The translations under genes and the position numbers were made by a program. DNA of 8,892 bases from Bacillota bacterium (lineage in GTDB: Bacteria > Bacillota > Clostridia > Saccharofermentanales > Fastidiosipilaceae): assembly GCA_023420715.1 (NCBI GenBank), contig JAEZVR010000041.1, positions 1-8,892 of the forward strand. Direction: 5' to 3'. The notes beneath the pieces were generated by a model that saw only the letters and a list, made by a program, of their open reading frames with translations, was not told the origin of the DNA and did not search any database. Positions 5,764 to 8,892 of the stretch are shown here, in pieces. Position 1 is the stretch's first letter. Each line of letters begins with the position of its first letter.

Positions 5764-6711
5764 TTAACCTAAAGTACAATGTATACCGATCCAATCGTCC
5801 TCATGAATGATCTGCCTGCACCTAAATCCGACGGATTCCAAATACTGGACCAATTCGGCTTCTCGAGATGCGATAATACCAGACAAAATTAAATCGCCAT
5901 CATCGCGCAAATAATCTCGAACATCAGTTGCGAGCTGTTTAATGGCGTCTGCCGTGATATTCATTAAAATGACACGATATTGTTTTTCTGGAGCGATGGT
6001 TTCTAGCGTTCCCGCCCGTGCCGAAATTTGGTCGGCCATGCCATTGTGTTGAAGATTCTCTTGAGCAACCACAACAGCCTTCGGGTCGATGTCGAGGGCA
6101 TCGCAAAACCTTGCACCCAATTGAATGGCACGAATCGCCAACACCCCACTCCCCGTTCCCAAATCCAGAACAAGATCTTGAGGTTGAATCAGACGTTCCA
6201 TCAAAGATAGCATTAGTGCGGTTGAGGCGTGCTTGCCGGTACCAAAAGCAGATCCAGGATCCATATAAATGACGTCTTGATCGGTAACCAGATCATCGGC
6301 TTCCCAAGAAGGACAAATCCACACGTTAGGGGTTACCCGAAAGGCATGAAAAAAAGCCTTCCACTGATGTTCCCAATCCTTGGCTTCTATACACACAATC
6401 TGCGTCAGACCCTCTCCAACCGGTAAATGCGGTCGAATTTGATCGCAAATCGAAGAAACGATGGTCGTGATGGTAGGTGCATCATATTGAGTCGCATCAA
6501 ACCACGCTTTAATTGCGACATAGTCTGGCAGATTTTGAATATAGTCTTCGTCAGTGACCAACATGGCATCTGGCGCCTGAATCAATTCTAAAATATCGGA
6601 AGGGGCTTCCGTGGCTGTGCCCAAGGCTCCCTGTTCTGTCAACAGATCTGCCATGACGTCGGCAGCCACTTCTGTTGTTTTTATCGTCGCTTCAAAATAA
6701 GCTTGGCTCAT
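5764..6711 (-). CDS. prmA: Ribosomal protein L11 methyltransferase
   Basis: PrmA uses S-adenosylmethionine to trimethylate several amino groups of ribosomal protein L11. The 315 residues match the usual length. The N-terminal substrate-binding domain (about 1-100) is followed by a linker with WKAFFHAFRV at 117-126, then the methyltransferase domain. That domain has DPGSAFGTGKHAST at 151-164 and the SAM-binding motif I VLDLGTGSGVLAI at 181-193. D207 in LDIDP is the acidic end of strand 2, and MNITADAI at 250-257 stands where most family members have NILA. DDWIGI lies near the C-terminus. The ATG overlaps the dnaJ stop as ATGA and no clear ribosome binding site precedes it, so translation is probably coupled to dnaJ. 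The position after dnaJ is typical for Firmicutes. The often-following rsmE gene is absent; a terminator comes instead. Confidence 0.96.
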   Translation of the reverse strand: MSQAYFEATIKTTEVAADVMADLLTEQGALGTATEAPSDILELIQAPDAMLVTDEDYIQNLPDYVAIKAWFDATQYDAPTITTIVSSICDQIRPHLPVGEGLTQIVCIEAKDWEHQWKAFFHAFRVTPNVWICPSWEADDLVTDQDVIYMDPGSAFGTGKHASTALMLSLMERLIQPQDLVLDLGTGSGVLAIRAIQLGARFCDALDIDPKAVVVAQENLQHNGMADQISARAGTLETIAPEKQYRVILMNITADAIKQLATDVRDYLRDDGDLILSGIIASREAELVQYLESVGFRCRQIIHEDDWIGIHCTLG

Positions 6712-7847
6712 CCGTTAAAGATCGCTTTCATCCGCTGAAAAAAAGATGTTTTTTTGCGATAGTTGTGATCGCTCAGTGTACCATCTAATTCTCTGATCAA
6801 TCCTTTTTGCTTCTCGTTCAAATGGTGTGGCACTTCCATAATCAAGGTGACAATATGATCGCCGAATTGACCCGGGCGATTAATCACTGGTATGCCCTTT
6901 CCTTTGAGTGTGATGACTTCCCCAGGTTGTGTCCCCTCTTTAATGGTATATTCCGTTTCTCCATGGATGGTGGGCAACATCAGTGTCCCACCCAAAGCTG
7001 CCTGAGCAAAACTAATTGGAACTTCGCAATACGTATGGTATTGGCGACGCTGAAACATCTCATGAGGTTTAATGGTTACTTCGATATACAAATCCCCCGG
7101 AGGGCCATTGCGATAACCCGCTTCACCTTCACCACGCAGGGTGAGCATTTCACCTGTATTAATACCGGCCGGAACTTTTACTTCCAAGGCTTTTTGCACG
7201 GTTTCTCGCCCCGTCCCGCGACAATGTTCACACGGAGAGGCAATGTGTTCTCCCGTCCCTTTACAAGCTGGGCATGGACTGGCCACCGTCGACACGCCAA
7301 AAAGGGTTCGCTGTTGTTGGTGCACCATACCAGAGCCATGGCAGGTCGGACAAGTTTCCACTTTTGTACCCGGCTTTGCTTTGGTGCCATGACAGACATG
7401 ACAATTGACCTCTTTGTTGACATGAATGGTTCTTGTTACGCCAAAAGCCGCTTCCATAAAGGACAGCGTCATCCGGTATTTCAAATCTGCTCCCCTTCGA
7501 GGTGCATTGGGATTTCTTCTGGTTCCGCCACCAAAGCCGCCAAAACCGCCGCCAAAGAACTGGCTTAAGATATCGCCGAAATCAAAATCAGCGGCATTAA
7601 AATCACCAAAACCCTGACCATCCACACCTGCAAAGCCAAATTGATCATATTGTTGACGCTTTTGCGGATCGCTTAAGACACCATAGGCTTCGTTGAGTTC
7701 CTTAAACTGTTCTTCAGCAACCTGATCCCCTGGATGTAAATCCGGATGACATTGTTTGGCTTTTTTGCGATAGGCTTTTTTGAGTTCGTCCTCACCACAA
7801 TTCTTGGCCACGCCCAAGACTTCATAATAATCGCGTTTTTCTGCCAC
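6708..7847 (-). CDS. dnaJ: Chaperone protein DnaJ (Hsp40), type I
   Basis: DnaJ delivers unfolded protein to DnaK and stimulates its ATPase. All type I parts are present in 379 residues. The J domain is about 5-70 with the HPD triad at 34-36. A Gly/Phe-rich linker runs about 71-110. The zinc domain has four cysteine pairs (C149/C152, C166/C169, C192/C195, C206/C209). The C-terminal beta domains run about 215-345. The first zinc repeat reads CHVCHGTK, so the last glycine of CxxCxGxG is lysine; the zinc ligands are intact. The start codon is GTG at 7847-7845, with GAGGAG six bases ahead. The gene lies 84 bases after dnaK, with two hairpins between, and its TGA overlaps the ATG of prmA. Heat-shock control elements such as CIRCE would lie upstream of the dnaK operon, outside this window. 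Confidence 0.98.
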   Translation of the reverse strand: MAEKRDYYEVLGVAKNCGEDELKKAYRKKAKQCHPDLHPGDQVAEEQFKELNEAYGVLSDPQKRQQYDQFGFAGVDGQGFGDFNAADFDFGDILSQFFGGGFGGFGGGTRRNPNAPRRGADLKYRMTLSFMEAAFGVTRTIHVNKEVNCHVCHGTKAKPGTKVETCPTCHGSGMVHQQQRTLFGVSTVASPCPACKGTGEHIASPCEHCRGTGRETVQKALEVKVPAGINTGEMLTLRGEGEAGYRNGPPGDLYIEVTIKPHEMFQRRQYHTYCEVPISFAQAALGGTLMLPTIHGETEYTIKEGTQPGEVITLKGKGIPVINRPGQFGDHIVTLIMEVPHHLNEKQKGLIRELDGTLSDHNYRKKTSFFQRMKAIFNG

Positions 7848-7876
7848 GCTACTCTCCTCAAATCTACCTCTGACAT

Positions 7877-7908
7877 AAAAGGACGGCCGACTGACAAATC
7901 AGTCGGTC
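7877..7908 (-). terminator. Second dnaK-dnaJ intercistronic hairpin with weak T-run (partial terminator)
   Basis: CCGACTGA/TCAGTCGG (7906-7899 with 7894-7887) forms eight perfect pairs around TTTG, and an outer G-C pair can form across one mismatch. On the minus strand GTCCTTTTAT follows, so the T-run is short and displaced from the stem. It may act as a leaky terminator that lowers dnaJ relative to dnaK, or as an mRNA end stabiliser. Confidence 0.6.
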
Positions 7909-7925
7909 ATCCTTGCGGCAAGGAT
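7909..7925 (-). other. First dnaK-dnaJ intercistronic hairpin
   Basis: ATCCTTG and CAAGGAT form a perfect seven-pair stem with the three-base loop CCG, a few bases after the dnaK stop. No T-run follows it, so it is not itself a terminator. It touches the second hairpin with no base between, and the two together may protect the 3' end of dnaK mRNA after processing. Confidence 0.6.
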
Positions 7926-7931
7926 ACAGGC

Positions 7932-8892
7932 TTATTCGTCCGCCCCTGCATCTTTAAAATCTGCTTCATATGTGCCAGCCTGTCCTTGTGCCTGATTTGG
8001 ATCTACGCCTTCCCCAGGATTTTGTGCCGGTGCACTTTCTTTATAAATGCGTTCCGTTGCTGCAAACAAGGCCTGCTGAAGTTTTTCCATGTCCGCTTTA
8101 ATTTGCTCCGTCTGATCCCCTGTCAGCGTGTTTTTTAATTGATCGCTAGCAGCTTGAATATTGCTCTTTTCTTCTGGAGTCAATTTATCGTCCATGTCTT
8201 TGATGGTCTTCTCGGCTGTATAGACCGCCGTTTCAGCTTGATTTTTCAATTCAATGCGCTCTTTATTTTCTTTGTCCTGGGCGGCGTATTGCTCTGCTTC
8301 TTTAACGGCGCGCTCCACTTCTGCATCACTTAAATTGGTCGAAGCCGTAATGGTCACTTTTTGTTCTCGACCAGTGCCCTTATCCTGTGCAGTTACGTTT
8401 ACGATACCATTCGCATCAATGTCAAAAGTCACTTCAATTTGCGGCACACCACGGGGTGCAGGCGCAATACCATCCAAAGTGAAATTACCCAAACTCTTGT
8501 TGTCTTTTGCCATACCTCTTTCGCCCTGAAGCACATGCACTTCTACTGACGTTTGGTTATCTGCAGCCGTCGAGAAAACCTGGCTCTTCTTGGTTGGAAT
8601 CGTCGTGTTGCGTTCAATGAGTTTGGTGAAAACACCACCGAGGGTTTCGATACCCAAAGACAACGGCGTCACATCTAATAAAAGCAAATCCTGTACATCA
8701 CCCGTCAGCACGCCAGCCTGAATCGCCGCACCTAGCGCCACACATTCATCTGGATTAATGCCTTTAAATGGATCCTTGCCAAAATAATCTTTAACGGCGT
8801 TTTGAACAGCTGGAATCCGCGTTGAACCACCAACCAACAAAATCTTATGGATCTGATCCTTAGACAAGCCTGAGTCCGTCAACGCATTGCGC
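7932..8892 (-). CDS. dnaK: Chaperone protein DnaK (Hsp70), 3' part, cut by the window edge
   Basis: DnaK is the ATP-driven Hsp70 chaperone that works with DnaJ and GrpE in the cytoplasm. About 319 C-terminal residues are visible. The reading frame is open to the edge; the upstream residues RNA precede LTDSGLSKDQ, so an apparent TTG start at 8882 is internal. The visible part starts in the nucleotide-binding domain with the signature ILLVGGSTRIPAVQ and INPDECVALGAA, then has the interdomain linker DLLLLDVTPLSLGIETLGG. Next comes the substrate-binding beta domain (SQVFSTAADNQTSV, GERGMAKDNKSLGNF, DIDANGIVNVTAQDKGTG). Last are the helical lid, rich in Glu and Lys, and an acidic tail ending DAGADE. 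It lies upstream of dnaJ in the same direction, the usual Firmicutes heat-shock operon order. Confidence 0.98.
   Translation of the reverse strand, partial: RNALTDSGLSKDQIHKILLVGGSTRIPAVQNAVKDYFGKDPFKGINPDECVALGAAIQAGVLTGDVQDLLLLDVTPLSLGIETLGGVFTKLIERNTTIPTKKSQVFSTAADNQTSVEVHVLQGERGMAKDNKSLGNFTLDGIAPAPRGVPQIEVTFDIDANGIVNVTAQDKGTGREQKVTITASTNLSDAEVERAVKEAEQYAAQDKENKERIELKNQAETAVYTAEKTIKDMDDKLTPEEKSNIQAASDQLKNTLTGDQTEQIKADMEKLQQALFAATERIYKESAPAQNPGEGVDPNQAQGQAGTYEADFKDAGADE

Noticed and set aside
6807..7568. A 253-codon plus-strand open frame
   Set aside because: It lies wholly opposite dnaJ, shows no recognisable family, and arises from the base composition of the antisense strand.
8880..8882. 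TTG as start codon of dnaK
   Set aside because: The frame stays open to the window edge and the residues are internal to the conserved nucleotide-binding domain; the gene is simply cut.
1..8892. CRISPR arrays, insertion sequences or long direct repeats
   Set aside because: No regularly spaced repeats, transposase frames or long repeated segments were seen.

Overview
The window looks like chromosomal DNA of an anaerobic, low-to-mid-GC member of the Firmicutes (Bacillota), most likely a clostridial or peptococcal lineage. The reasons are the gene order dnaK-dnaJ-prmA, purine-rich Shine-Dalgarno sites ahead of most genes, compact intrinsic terminators, a tRNA with an encoded CCA end, pyruvate phosphate dikinase, and a monomeric [FeFe] hydrogenase. 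I cannot name the genus. All protein genes lie on the minus strand, so they are transcribed from right to left; the only plus-strand gene is a tRNA.

Right part (8892 to 5715): the 3' half of dnaK enters from the right edge. It is followed by two intercistronic hairpins, then dnaJ (GTG start), then prmA, whose ATG overlaps the dnaJ stop by four bases. A strong terminator closes this chaperone/ribosome-methylation unit.

Middle (5714 to 2801): a promoter region of uncertain position leads into a roughly 190-base leader ahead of ppdK. The leader carries an unlisted 33-codon reading frame with a near-perfect ribosome binding site. Its stop codon touches a terminator-like hairpin followed by six T residues, and then comes the ribosome binding site of ppdK. 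This resembles a translation-coupled attenuator and is the most novel signal in the window. The ppdK gene is complete and ends at a textbook terminator.

Left-centre (2800 to 717): a small redox module. First comes a 93-residue thioredoxin-fold [2Fe-2S]-ferredoxin-like protein with an incomplete set of cluster cysteines. Next is a 505-residue [FeFe] hydrogenase with a four-cysteine-motif N-terminal region and group-B-like H-cluster motifs. The hydrogenase has a very good promoter of its own, and dyads that could be operators lie near both starts. A bidirectional terminator ends the module and also serves the converging tRNA gene.

Left end (716 to 1): tRNA-Arg(CCU) on the plus strand, and, divergent from it, a free-standing gene for only the C-terminal domain of the nickel-pincer cofactor enzyme LarC. 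No LarC N-terminal part lies upstream. The last 80 bases hold no gene I can support.

Functionally the window joins protein folding (DnaK/DnaJ), ribosomal protein methylation (PrmA), PPi-linked pyruvate/PEP metabolism (PpdK), hydrogen metabolism, and possibly a nickel-cofactor function.
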